A stretch of 23,443 nucleotides of DNA, taken from GCA-002841655 sp964446775 (GTDB taxonomy: Bacteria > Patescibacteriota > Patescibacteriia > Patescibacteriales > UBA12465). The number at the start of each line of letters is the position of its first letter. Position 1 is the first letter of the stretch. The notes beneath the pieces were generated by a model that worked only from the letters and a program-made list of their open reading frames with translations, was not told the origin of the DNA and searched no databases. Location of the stretch: NCBI GenBank assembly GCA_964446775.1, contig CAYURA010000009.1, positions 1 through 23,443 on the forward strand, given 5' to 3'. The position numbers and the translations under genes were made by a program. Of the stretch, positions 14,499 through 21,773 are shown in pieces.

Positions 14499-14948
14499 AT
14501 GAAAAAATTATTAAAAGAATTTAAAGCTTTTGCTATTAAAGGAAATGTTGTTGATTTAGCAACTGCCGTTATCATTGGTGGTGCTTTTGGAAAAATAGTC
14601 TCTTCATTAGTAGGAGATATTATTATGCCACTGATTGGTTTAATCTCAGGTAGCGGTGATTTTAGTAAATGGAAAATACTGTTACGCCCAGAAATATCAA
14701 ATTCCTTAGGCGATATTATTACTCCCCCTCTTTTCCTTAACAGTGGTCTTTTTATCCAACACATCGTTGACTTCATAATTATTGCTGGCTCAATTTTCCT
14801 AATGATTAAAGTCCTGCTAGGTGCTAAGAAAAAATTCAAAAAAGAAGAATTGGAGGAGCCTAAAAAAGAAGAGCCAAAACTAAGTACTGAAGCTAAACTA
14901 CTTGAAGAGATCAAAGAGATACTAAAAGAACAGAATAAAAAAGGATAA
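14499..14948 (+). CDS. mscL: Large-conductance mechanosensitive channel MscL
   Basis: 149-aa channel subunit. It has an N-terminal amphipathic helix (K-E-F-K-A-F-A-I-K-G-N-V-V-D-L-A), pore-lining TM1 with the glycine-rich I-I-G-G-A-F-G-K-I-V-S-S-L-V, the conserved D-I-I-M-P-L-I-G, a periplasmic loop, TM2 (about 88-108) and a charged cytoplasmic helix rich in Glu and Lys that bundles the pentamer. It opens at high membrane tension to release solutes during hypo-osmotic shock. Length is near the family norm. It converges with the mscS-like gene, with only 42 bp between their ends. This makes a two-channel osmotic safety pair on opposite strands. Confidence 0.96.
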   Translation: MKKLLKEFKAFAIKGNVVDLATAVIIGGAFGKIVSSLVGDIIMPLIGLISGSGDFSKWKILLRPEISNSLGDIITPPLFLNSGLFIQHIVDFIIIAGSIFLMIKVLLGAKKKFKKEELEEPKKEEPKLSTEAKLLEEIKEILKEQNKKG

Positions 14949-14990
14949 AAAAGCGAGATAAAAAATACTAATATAAATAGCAAAATATTC

Positions 14991-16043
14991 TTAATCTTGT
15001 TTTATATATTGTAAATTAGTAGGATAGGCAAATTCAATTTCTGCTTCCTTAAATCGTTTAAAAATAGCTAAATTAACCTTTTCTAAAACCTCAAGATACT
15101 CATTATATGAGGCTACTTTAGCATAAAAGACTATTTCAAAATCTAAACTAAAACTAGCAAAACTCTTAAAATTACAACGATCTAATTCGGCCTCAGCTTG
15201 ACTCTCAACTATTTCTTTGATCAGCTTTGGCACTAATTCTAATTTTTCTTGACTAGTTTGATAAACTAATCCTAAGCTAAAGACAGCTCGCCTTTTTTCC
15301 ATCTGCTTAAAATTTTCTACTCTAGCGGTTGTTAATTCTTTATTAGAAATTATTAAAGTCTGTCCGTCCAAGGTTTTTAACCTGGTGGTTTTAATGCCAA
15401 TCTTTTCAACTGTGCCAGTATCGTTGCCCACCTTAATATAATCTCCTGTCTGAAAAGGCTTATCAATTAAAATAGAAAAACTAGAAAAAATATCGCCTAA
15501 AATATTTTGCAGAGCTAGAGCAACAGCAATGCCACCAATCCCTAAACCAGCTATCAAAGAAGTCACATTAACCCCTGCATTAGAAAGGATCAGTAAAGAA
15601 CCAAAACTCCACAAGATTACCTGCACAAAGATATTTAAGGTTTTAACACTTGCCTTCGCTTGTTTATCATTATTATCTTTTTTAATTGCTTGATAGGTAA
15701 AATAGCCTACTATTTTTACTGCTGCCCTAATGCCTTCAAAAACTAAGATCATCATGATAAATATTCCTAAATATTTATCAATGGTATCATTGAGATTTAA
15801 AGAACGAAGTGAAAAATATAAAGCAATTGAGGAATAGAAGAATGGCTTAAGATCTTTTAAAACTGATAACAAAAAGTCATCAAACACCGTAGTTGTTCGT
15901 TTAGCAATTAGAGCCAAACGACTAAACAAAATGTGTCTAAATATTTTTAAGCCTATCAACAGTCCAAAAAATATTAACAAAGCAATTAAATAATCTACGC
16001 CATTATTACCGAAAAATTGAAATTGTGTAACTTGATTCCACAT
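14991..16043 (-). CDS. Small-conductance mechanosensitive channel, MscS family
   Basis: 350-aa MscS-family channel. About four N-terminal helices precede the pore helix and beta domain. The block A-G-L-G-I-G-G-I-A-V-A-L-A-L-Q-N-I-L-G-D is the Gly/Ala-packed pore helix and hinge. It is followed by the family signature F-Q-T-G-D-Y-I-K-V and G-T-V-E-K-I-G-I-K-T-T-R-L-K-T-L-D-G, then S-N-K-E-L. The C-terminal alpha/beta vestibule domain is present. It is longer than E. coli MscS (286 aa) because of extra N-terminal helices, similar to YkuT/YbdG-like forms. It works with the neighbouring MscL in hypo-osmotic release, opening at lower tension in studied species. No Shine-Dalgarno is visible. Confidence 0.94.
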   Translation of the reverse strand: MWNQVTQFQFFGNNGVDYLIALLIFFGLLIGLKIFRHILFSRLALIAKRTTTVFDDFLLSVLKDLKPFFYSSIALYFSLRSLNLNDTIDKYLGIFIMMILVFEGIRAAVKIVGYFTYQAIKKDNNDKQAKASVKTLNIFVQVILWSFGSLLILSNAGVNVTSLIAGLGIGGIAVALALQNILGDIFSSFSILIDKPFQTGDYIKVGNDTGTVEKIGIKTTRLKTLDGQTLIISNKELTTARVENFKQMEKRRAVFSLGLVYQTSQEKLELVPKLIKEIVESQAEAELDRCNFKSFASFSLDFEIVFYAKVASYNEYLEVLEKVNLAIFKRFKEAEIEFAYPTNLQYIKQD

Positions 16044-16345
16044 AGTTTTAAGTTTTTTTGTATTTTTATATTATTAATATAGACTAATGATTACTATAAC
16101 ATAAATATATATTTCCTCAAATTTAGCTTTTATCCTTATACTTTAATTATTCTATCATTAGATATAAATATTATAGTGAATAAAAAAAGAACATAAAAAA
16201 AGAACTCTAAAAGAATTCTCTAATATTCTTAATTTATAGTAATAATTCTTTTTTGAAGTATATTCACAGTAAGTAACTTTTAGCTTTAAAACAGATATTA
16301 GTAAAATAAAATAGGTTTCTCACCATCTTAAATAACAAAGCACTT
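16044..16345. other. Gene-free AT-rich spacer
   Basis: There is no coding frame and no RNA gene. It holds the upstream region of the MscS gene (several TATA-like boxes near 16070-16110) and A-rich direct near-repeats of AAAAAAAGAAC around 16185-16207. No clean terminator stem was found in this part. Confidence 0.5.
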
Positions 16346-16375
16346 CTAATCTAATATCTGACACTTCTAGATTAG
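16346..16375 (-). terminator. Weak hairpin after the 246-aa gene
   Basis: CTAATCTA (16346-16353) pairs with TAGATTAG (16368-16375) around a 14-nt loop, just past the stop codon. The T tract on the minus strand is poor, so termination is doubtful. CACTTCTA also occurs twice, at 16341-16348 and 16363-16370. Confidence 0.35.
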
Positions 16376-16377
16376 TC

Positions 16378-17118
16378 CTACCTAACAATACGAGGCCTTT
16401 TAGGACGTTTTGGATAAGCTTGTTTAGCCAAAGCTCCTTTATTTATATTCTGTTCAAATTTTTCTTTTATTATTAAAGCTTCTGAATCTATTCTCTGAAA
16501 GAAACTATCTTTATTAAAATTTTCAGAATCAAAATCATAAATATCCCGATCATCATTACAAATATTAATTACTAAATCAGCTGTATGGTTGTCTTTTATC
16601 CGACTGGTAATATCTAAGGTACAAGATGATACTTCTTCACCTGTACGATTATACAACTTAAAGAAACCATCAATTTTATGCTTAGTGTCCAAATGGGAAC
16701 CTAAGGCTGTATAAAATAAAACCTTATACTCAGATCCATATAAATCAGCTATCTTTTTACGTAAAGCAGCCACAAAAAAAGTACCAGGTTTCTCAGGATC
16801 GCCAAGTTGACTCTTCTCGACAATAGACATTGCGTCTTTGTAGTTTATGTAACAACTATCAGCAAAACTGTCAGAATAATCAAGCCTCATTTTACTCCTA
16901 CGTTCCATTATTTGTTCTACTTGTTCTGGAGTATAAGCTCCTTCTGGAGCTAGCTTATATATGTCCGGATGCATATATTCATCTATTAATTTAGCATAAG
17001 CCAGCTTATTCATAGGACCAAAATATTCATACTCTAAAGCCAGACCACTATTTTCGTATCCTCCTCGACTCTCAAGCTTTGATTTGCCTGTAGTCGATAT
17101 ATTTCTCTCTTTAAACAT
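16378..17118 (-). CDS. Hypothetical cytoplasmic protein, 246 aa
   Basis: Family not recognised. No signal peptide or membrane helix. The first 75 residues are polar. A helical region follows (about 90-127). A compact alpha/beta region (about 128-215) contains G-S-H-L-D144-T-K-H-K-I-D150-G-F-F-K-L and, after a turn, C-T-L-D169-I-T-S-R. This spacing of acidic residues on adjacent strands faintly resembles a PD-(D/E)xK nuclease core, but the final lysine is not at the expected place, so this is only a hint. The tail is strongly basic (K-R-P-K-R-P-R-I-V-R), compatible with nucleic-acid binding. It is a lone gene on the minus strand, divergent from the phosphorylase gene (155-bp gap). Real coding status is supported by length and composition; function is unknown. 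Confidence 0.7.
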   Translation of the reverse strand: MFKERNISTTGKSKLESRGGYENSGLALEYEYFGPMNKLAYAKLIDEYMHPDIYKLAPEGAYTPEQVEQIMERRSKMRLDYSDSFADSCYINYKDAMSIVEKSQLGDPEKPGTFFVAALRKKIADLYGSEYKVLFYTALGSHLDTKHKIDGFFKLYNRTGEEVSSCTLDITSRIKDNHTADLVINICNDDRDIYDFDSENFNKDSFFQRIDSEALIIKEKFEQNINKGALAKQAYPKRPKRPRIVR

Positions 17119-17207
17119 ATAAAATATAATTATCTTATTATAATTATTTAGTTTAGCATATGATGATTATTTATCCTATTTTTTTAACATAATGCCAACC
17201 TGGCTAT

Positions 17208-17259
17208 TTGTCAAAATTAGCCCAATACTTCATTATAATGTATAATACAAAAATATAAT
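17208..17259 (+). promoter_or_regulatory. Probable promoter region of glgP
   Basis: TTGTCA (17208-17213) is followed by three TATAAT boxes (17234-17239, 17241-17246, 17254-17259). The first is 20 bp from the TTGTCA, longer than ideal. The cluster lies 15-40 bp before the ATG, and no Shine-Dalgarno follows. Confidence 0.35.
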
Positions 17260-17273
17260 ATTAAAAAAAATTT

Positions 17274-18953
17274 ATGAAAGAGATTAATACAAAAGATATT
17301 AAGATTGCCTATTTCAGCATGGAAATAGCTTTAGAAAATTGGATTAAAAGCTATTCAGGCGGATTAGGTGTTTTAGCAGGAGACACACTTAAATCAGCTG
17401 CTGATCTACAGATTCCCATGTTAGGTGTTAGTATTTTAAATAAAAATGGATTTTTCAAGCAAGTGATTAATCGTGCTGGAGAACAGGTAGAAAAAAAAGA
17501 TAGTTTTAATTATAAGAAATTTAAAAAAATTAAAAAAAGAGTTAAAATTAAAATTGCTAATGACTGGGTAACGGTTCAAGCATGGCAATATTGCCTAGTA
17601 TCTCGAGACAAAGGGCAATTACCAATATTCTTTTTAGACTGTGACCTTAAAGAAAATAAGCTTAAATATCGTCAACTAAATCTTAATTTGTATGGCTCTG
17701 ATCCTGAATATCGTTTAATGCAAGAAATAATTTTAGGCCGTGCAGGGGTAAAGATTTTAAGCGCCATGGGCTATACTGGAATTAATAAATACCATTTAAA
17801 TGAAGGTCATGCAGCTTTAGCAGCGATTGAACTTTTCCTTAATTCGAAAGCTAAAAGTCAAACTAAGAAAATAGAAGAGGTTCAAAAAAAATGTCTTTTT
17901 ACCACTCATACCCCCATTAAAGCTGGTCACGATACTTTCCCCATCTCTTTGGCTAAAGAATTACAAAAAGATTTTCCCTTTAAGCTCCCTGGTCTAATTA
18001 AAGACGCTGAATTAAATATGACTGAAATAGCTTTATACTTTAGCAATTATGTAAATGGAGTTGCTTTTAGTCATCAAGCAGTATCAGCAAGAATGTTTCC
18101 TAACCATTATATCCGCGCTGTCACTAACGGGGTCCACTCTAGCACTTGGACGTCACCCGAATTCCAGAGACTATTTGATAAATATATCCCCACTTGGCGA
18201 ATAGACAGCCTTTCTTTACGTAACGCCTTTAATATTAGCACTAAAGAGATCTGGCTGGCCCACCAAGGAGCTAAACAGAGATTAATAAATTATATTTACA
18301 AAAAACAAAAAATTAAATTAGATTTAAACACCTTTACCATTGGCTTTGCTCGACGCTTTACCGGTTATAAGCGATCTACCCTGCTTTTTCATAATATGGA
18401 CGAATTAATAAGAATTAGTAAAAGTGCTGGACCAATACAAATAATTTATGCTGGCAAAGCTCATCCTGAAGACCCTGATGGAAAAGCGATGATTAAAGAA
18501 ATAAACCGTCTAAAAAATGTATACAGCCAAAAAATTAAAATAATCTTCTTGGAAAATTATGATTTAAATATTGCGAAACTTATGGTTGCTGGTGTAGATG
18601 TATGGCTAAACACCCCCCTACCACCAAACGAGGCTTCAGGTACTAGTGGGATGAAAGCTGCCCACAACGGCGTCCCTCATTTCAGCACCCTTGATGGTTG
18701 GTGGGTAGAAGGGTTTGTTAATCGAAAAACAGGCTGGTCAATCGGTGAAAGACGTAGCACCTTAGATCCTAAAGAATTAAATCCGAAAGACGCCAAAAAT
18801 TTATATGATAAATTAGAAAATAGAATACTCCCTCGATACTACAAACAAGCAAACAATTGGCGAGAGACCATGCGCTACACTATTGCCATTAATGCCTCTT
18901 TCTTTAATTCTCAACGCATGATCCAACAATATATTCAAAGTGCCTATTTATAA
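17274..18953 (+). CDS. glgP: Short alpha-glucan (glycogen/maltodextrin) phosphorylase, GT35
   Basis: Predicted PLP-dependent phosphorylase releasing glucose-1-phosphate from alpha-1,4-glucans. 559 aa, against about 800-850 for E. coli or muscle enzymes, but conserved blocks are present in order. These are F-S-M-E-I-A-L and Y-S-G-G-L-G-V-L-A-G-D (11-37), H-L-N-E-G-H-A (174-180), T-T-H-T-P-I-K-A-G-H-D, A-R-R-F-T-G-Y-K-R, G-K-A-H-P-E-D, and E-A-S-G-T-S-G-M-K461 with T-L-D-G-W-W-V-E-G. Lys461 matches the PLP-anchoring lysine. The W-W-V-E-G form is typical of the compact TIGR02094-like branch common in archaea and anaerobes. The N-terminal regulatory part is absent. Monocistronic, with its own promoter region and a terminator at 18960-18988. 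No glycogen synthase or branching enzyme is nearby. Confidence 0.93.
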   Translation: MKEINTKDIKIAYFSMEIALENWIKSYSGGLGVLAGDTLKSAADLQIPMLGVSILNKNGFFKQVINRAGEQVEKKDSFNYKKFKKIKKRVKIKIANDWVTVQAWQYCLVSRDKGQLPIFFLDCDLKENKLKYRQLNLNLYGSDPEYRLMQEIILGRAGVKILSAMGYTGINKYHLNEGHAALAAIELFLNSKAKSQTKKIEEVQKKCLFTTHTPIKAGHDTFPISLAKELQKDFPFKLPGLIKDAELNMTEIALYFSNYVNGVAFSHQAVSARMFPNHYIRAVTNGVHSSTWTSPEFQRLFDKYIPTWRIDSLSLRNAFNISTKEIWLAHQGAKQRLINYIYKKQKIKLDLNTFTIGFARRFTGYKRSTLLFHNMDELIRISKSAGPIQIIYAGKAHPEDPDGKAMIKEINRLKNVYSQKIKIIFLENYDLNIAKLMVAGVDVWLNTPLPPNEASGTSGMKAAHNGVPHFSTLDGWWVEGFVNRKTGWSIGERRSTLDPKELNPKDAKNLYDKLENRILPRYYKQANNWRETMRYTIAINASFFNSQRMIQQYIQSAYL

Positions 18954-18959
18954 ATAAAA

Positions 18960-18988
18960 ACTGACTTATGTTTTAAGTCGGTCTTTTA
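18960..18988 (+). terminator. Intrinsic terminator after glgP
   Basis: ACTGACTT (18960-18967) pairs with AAGTCGGT (18975-18982) with one G-U pair and a 7-nt loop, followed by CTTTTAT. It begins 6 bp past the stop codon. The minus-strand operon ending at 19007 converges on it. Confidence 0.75.
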
Positions 18989-19006
18989 TATTATCCAAAT
19001 TATATT

Positions 19007-19690
19007 TTAAAAAGCACCTTCAAGTAAGAGCAACATGGGATCATACCAACTAAGTAATTCTGATTCACTAGACACATAACCTCTTAACTCTATTTTCTCG
19101 CCCCGATGAATACCTAAGTGTAAGTGCTTCCTTTCACCATCACTTAAATCGCTATAAGCCGGAGCTAAAATTGCTATCTGATCTCCTTTATTTATTTTGT
19201 CACCCACTTGATAGTCAAGTTGCTTAATATCAAGATGACCATAAATTAAAGTTACTGCCTCCCCATTTAAATCACACGCTAAAATCATCACTCCACCATA
19301 GCCATTTACTATCCCTTGATATTTTAACTCGGCCTCACAAATTGCGTAAACTAGCACTGGCAAATCTTCTTCATCGGCTAATATCTCAAAATCACTAGCT
19401 GTGTGATAGCCACTAAACCGTTCTGGTTGTACTGGCGAATTATTTGGACTCACATAAATACCGTATGGTTTTTTGCTAACTCTTTCCATAGCACGATCGA
19501 CTGGCATTACCGCGTCACTCCCCTCTATCACTAAGTCTTGCTGAGAATATCTTGGTTTAACTTGCTCTTGAGAGATATCAGGCTCATTAAGCACTTCTTT
19601 ATTAAACAAGCAAAATAAAATCAAAAAAGAAATGGAAAAACTTAAACTATAAACTAAAAGAAATCTTTTTAGACTAATTCTCTTAACCAT
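19007..19690 (-). CDS. M23-family (LytM-type) metallopeptidase, membrane-anchored
   Basis: 227-aa protein with an N-terminal membrane anchor (about 9-28), a linker, and an M23 domain (about 70-227). The zinc ligands are in place: H96-x-x-x-D100 (Y-H-T-A-S-D) and H189-L-H191. The first motif has Ala where HxGxD is usual. The central I-Y-G-H-L and G-D-K-I-N-K-G-D-Q-I-A strands are typical of the fold. M23 enzymes cut peptide cross-bridges of peptidoglycan. The ligand set suggests an active enzyme rather than an EnvC-like activator. It is the last gene of the four-gene envelope operon; its start is 1 bp past the stop of the permease gene. It converges with glgP. Confidence 0.9.
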   Translation of the reverse strand: MVKRISLKRFLLVYSLSFSISFLILFCLFNKEVLNEPDISQEQVKPRYSQQDLVIEGSDAVMPVDRAMERVSKKPYGIYVSPNNSPVQPERFSGYHTASDFEILADEEDLPVLVYAICEAELKYQGIVNGYGGVMILACDLNGEAVTLIYGHLDIKQLDYQVGDKINKGDQIAILAPAYSDLSDGERKHLHLGIHRGEKIELRGYVSSESELLSWYDPMLLLLEGAF

Positions 19691-19691
19691 A

Positions 19692-20744
19692 TCACTTTTC
19701 TAATTTATGACTAAAAACTTCTCCATAAATATCAATCACTTTAAGAGCTAAGGTAGCTATTAATGGCCCAATAAAAACACCAGCCAAACCGAATAGACTT
19801 ATTCCTCCTAAAATAGCAAAAAGCATAAAAATCATATTTACCTTTGTTTTGCCTTTAACCACATAGGCCCTGATTAATTTATCTAAATTAGCCACTAACA
19901 ATAGGTTCCAAGCTAAGATGAATAAAGCAGTCCAAATCTGGCCTAATGAGAATAAATATATAGCAATTGGTAGATATAGGAATATTAATAAATAAGGGAC
20001 AATAGACAATGTAAAAGAAACAACAAAAGCGATCATAAATGGCCAGCCAATGAGGAGTAGGCTTAAAGCACTTAATAGCCCTTGAATAACCGCACTAACC
20101 CCAATGGACCAAACCGTATTCTGACTTATGTTTTTAAAACTAGCGACTAAATCTAAATTATATTTTCTTGCTAAAGGAGAAAAACGTAAGAATGTGTCTC
20201 TAAGTTTCCTTCCATGTAAAAGAAAATAAAAATATGAAAAAAGAAAAATAAAAATAGCTAAAAAAAACGAACTAATATTTTTTAAAAAATTACTCGCTAT
20301 ATTGAGTAAATAATCGCCTGATGTCTCTAAAATACTAGCGATTGCTTGTCTAATACTAGGTTGGCTCTCAGGTGATATTTTTAAAACTGAGAATATTTGA
20401 TCTTCAATTTGATTAATATTACTTAAAATTGACTGTCCTGTTTGGGTCCAAGCTGAGGCCTCGCGAGCACCATAGATAGTCAACTGAATAATTGGTAATA
20501 GGATGATAGTAAAAAAAAGTAGAGTCATAATCAGAGCACTAAGAGATTTTTTATTCGCTAACAGAGAAGTTAAGCTTCGGTAAAGCGGAAAGCTAAAAAC
20601 AGCCAGCATCCCAGCGATGACTATTTCAGTTAAGAAATCTTGTAATAAATATAAAACACTAACAATTGATATGATTACTAAAAAATAGAGAAAAGGTCGA
20701 TATAGATTAACTGACCCTTTCTGATCTAATTTATTGCTAGACAT
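19692..20744 (-). CDS. AI-2E/PerM family membrane transporter
   Basis: 350-aa polytopic protein of the UPF0118/AI-2E (TqsA, PerM, YdiK) family. It has paired N-terminal helices (about 16-50), a third helix, an extended polar segment (about 85-150), then the conserved block of C-terminal helices with F-G-L-A-G-V-F-I-G-P-L-I-A-T-L-A-L near the end, which is the family hallmark. Members export autoinducer-2 or act as Na+/H+ antiporters in studied cases, but most have unknown substrates. Here it sits inside a cell-wall operon: 8 bp after the L,D-transpeptidase stop (counting transcription) and 1 bp before the M23 peptidase. A role tied to wall remodelling is inferred from context only. Confidence 0.92.
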   Translation of the reverse strand: MSSNKLDQKGSVNLYRPFLYFLVIISIVSVLYLLQDFLTEIVIAGMLAVFSFPLYRSLTSLLANKKSLSALIMTLLFFTIILLPIIQLTIYGAREASAWTQTGQSILSNINQIEDQIFSVLKISPESQPSIRQAIASILETSGDYLLNIASNFLKNISSFFLAIFIFLFSYFYFLLHGRKLRDTFLRFSPLARKYNLDLVASFKNISQNTVWSIGVSAVIQGLLSALSLLLIGWPFMIAFVVSFTLSIVPYLLIFLYLPIAIYLFSLGQIWTALFILAWNLLLVANLDKLIRAYVVKGKTKVNMIFMLFAILGGISLFGLAGVFIGPLIATLALKVIDIYGEVFSHKLEK

Positions 20745-20752
20745 AATTTTTA

Positions 20753-21772
20753 TTATTTAATTTCTACTGCTGTACCAATATCTGCCCAATTATATAGATA
20801 CTCAGCTGGACCAATGCCTAAACGAATACAACCATGTGAAACTGGAATGCCTAAATGATCTTCTCCTTCGCGATAGCCATTAGGCCAAATAGGTAATTCA
20901 TGAAAACCAAACCTGCCGTTAGCCAAACCTAACCAGAAAGGCATCCACAAACCATAGGAAGACCAAGCTTTAGGGTGTTTATTCACTATCCGATAATTAC
21001 CTTTAGGTGTCGGAGTACTTGCCTTGCCAGCCGAAACAGGAAAGGAGCCGAGCTCTACGTCATCTAAATAGTAGTACAGCCGCTGTTTATCACCAAGTAA
21101 AACTTTTATATTTTTAATTGCATCTACTTTAATTAAACTACTAAGGGCTATATGGTTAATATCTTTAGAGCTAATACCAAGCGCTAAATATTTAATAATA
21201 TTATTTAAATCCTCTAGATCAGCTATTAAATAACGCAAACCATTATTTGGGTGAATGTACCATAACTCACCATGAGACTCTACCTGGATAACAATCTCTC
21301 CTAGAAAACGATCTCTAAAGGCCAAGTTAATCTTTCCACGTCCAGGACCTAAAATATTAAAGTGGTGTTTAATTTCTTCAGCATCATCATAGCCATCACC
21401 ATCACTATCTCTATCCCTAGGATTGCTAGCAATAGCTAATTCAACACGATCATCTAAACCATCACTATCGCTATCAAAACGAACAAAGCGATTATCAACC
21501 GCAATCGGTATTTTAGCTAAATTTTCGTTTGTCATGCCAATGCTCAAATCTCTAAGGACCAACAAAGCTTGATAATCATTCGGTAGATAATGACGAACAG
21601 TATTATCATTATCAACATACCAGGCTTCACCTTTAGCCTCAACTTCTAGAATAAACTGACCCTTTAAATTATAGGCCAATGATGAAGCGTCGCTAGAATG
21701 TGGTATAAGAATTAAAAAAATTATTAATACCAAGTAGCGAGAAATAATTAATTTTAATTTAGACTGCTCCAT
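20753..21772 (-). CDS. L,D-transpeptidase (YkuD) with duplicated wall module
   Basis: 339-aa exported enzyme. Signal peptide or anchor about 7-30. Next come copy 1 of a roughly 55-residue module (36-90, with G-E-A-W-Y-V), D-x-D-x-D-G repeats like calcium-binding thrombospondin type-3 units (99-134, D-S-D-S-D-G and D-S-D-G-D-G), copy 2 of the module (156-210, with G-E-L-W-Y-I) and a YkuD catalytic domain (about 222-339). Active-site residues H291, H313 and C315 (S-H-G-C-I-R-L-G) are intact. YkuD enzymes make 3-3 peptidoglycan cross-links or attach proteins to the wall. The duplicated module resembles an accessory domain seen in CPR wall enzymes; binding to wall or glycan is an inference. It starts 1 bp after the stop of the thioredoxin-CcdA gene. 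Confidence 0.93.
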   Translation of the reverse strand: MEQSKLKLIISRYLVLIIFLILIPHSSDASSLAYNLKGQFILEVEAKGEAWYVDNDNTVRHYLPNDYQALLVLRDLSIGMTNENLAKIPIAVDNRFVRFDSDSDGLDDRVELAIASNPRDRDSDGDGYDDAEEIKHHFNILGPGRGKINLAFRDRFLGEIVIQVESHGELWYIHPNNGLRYLIADLEDLNNIIKYLALGISSKDINHIALSSLIKVDAIKNIKVLLGDKQRLYYYLDDVELGSFPVSAGKASTPTPKGNYRIVNKHPKAWSSYGLWMPFWLGLANGRFGFHELPIWPNGYREGEDHLGIPVSHGCIRLGIGPAEYLYNWADIGTAVEIK

Positions 21773-21773
21773 A

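Noticed and set aside
14483..14983. 166-residue minus-strand frame
   Set aside because: It is the complement of mscL, which has an unmistakable family sequence; the frame is rich in Ser, Phe and Ile as expected of an antisense shadow.
16185..16260. A-rich near-repeats and a distant TTCTTTTTT that might form a terminator
   Set aside because: The possible stem is imperfect, has a very long loop and pairs mainly A with T; chance complementarity is likely.
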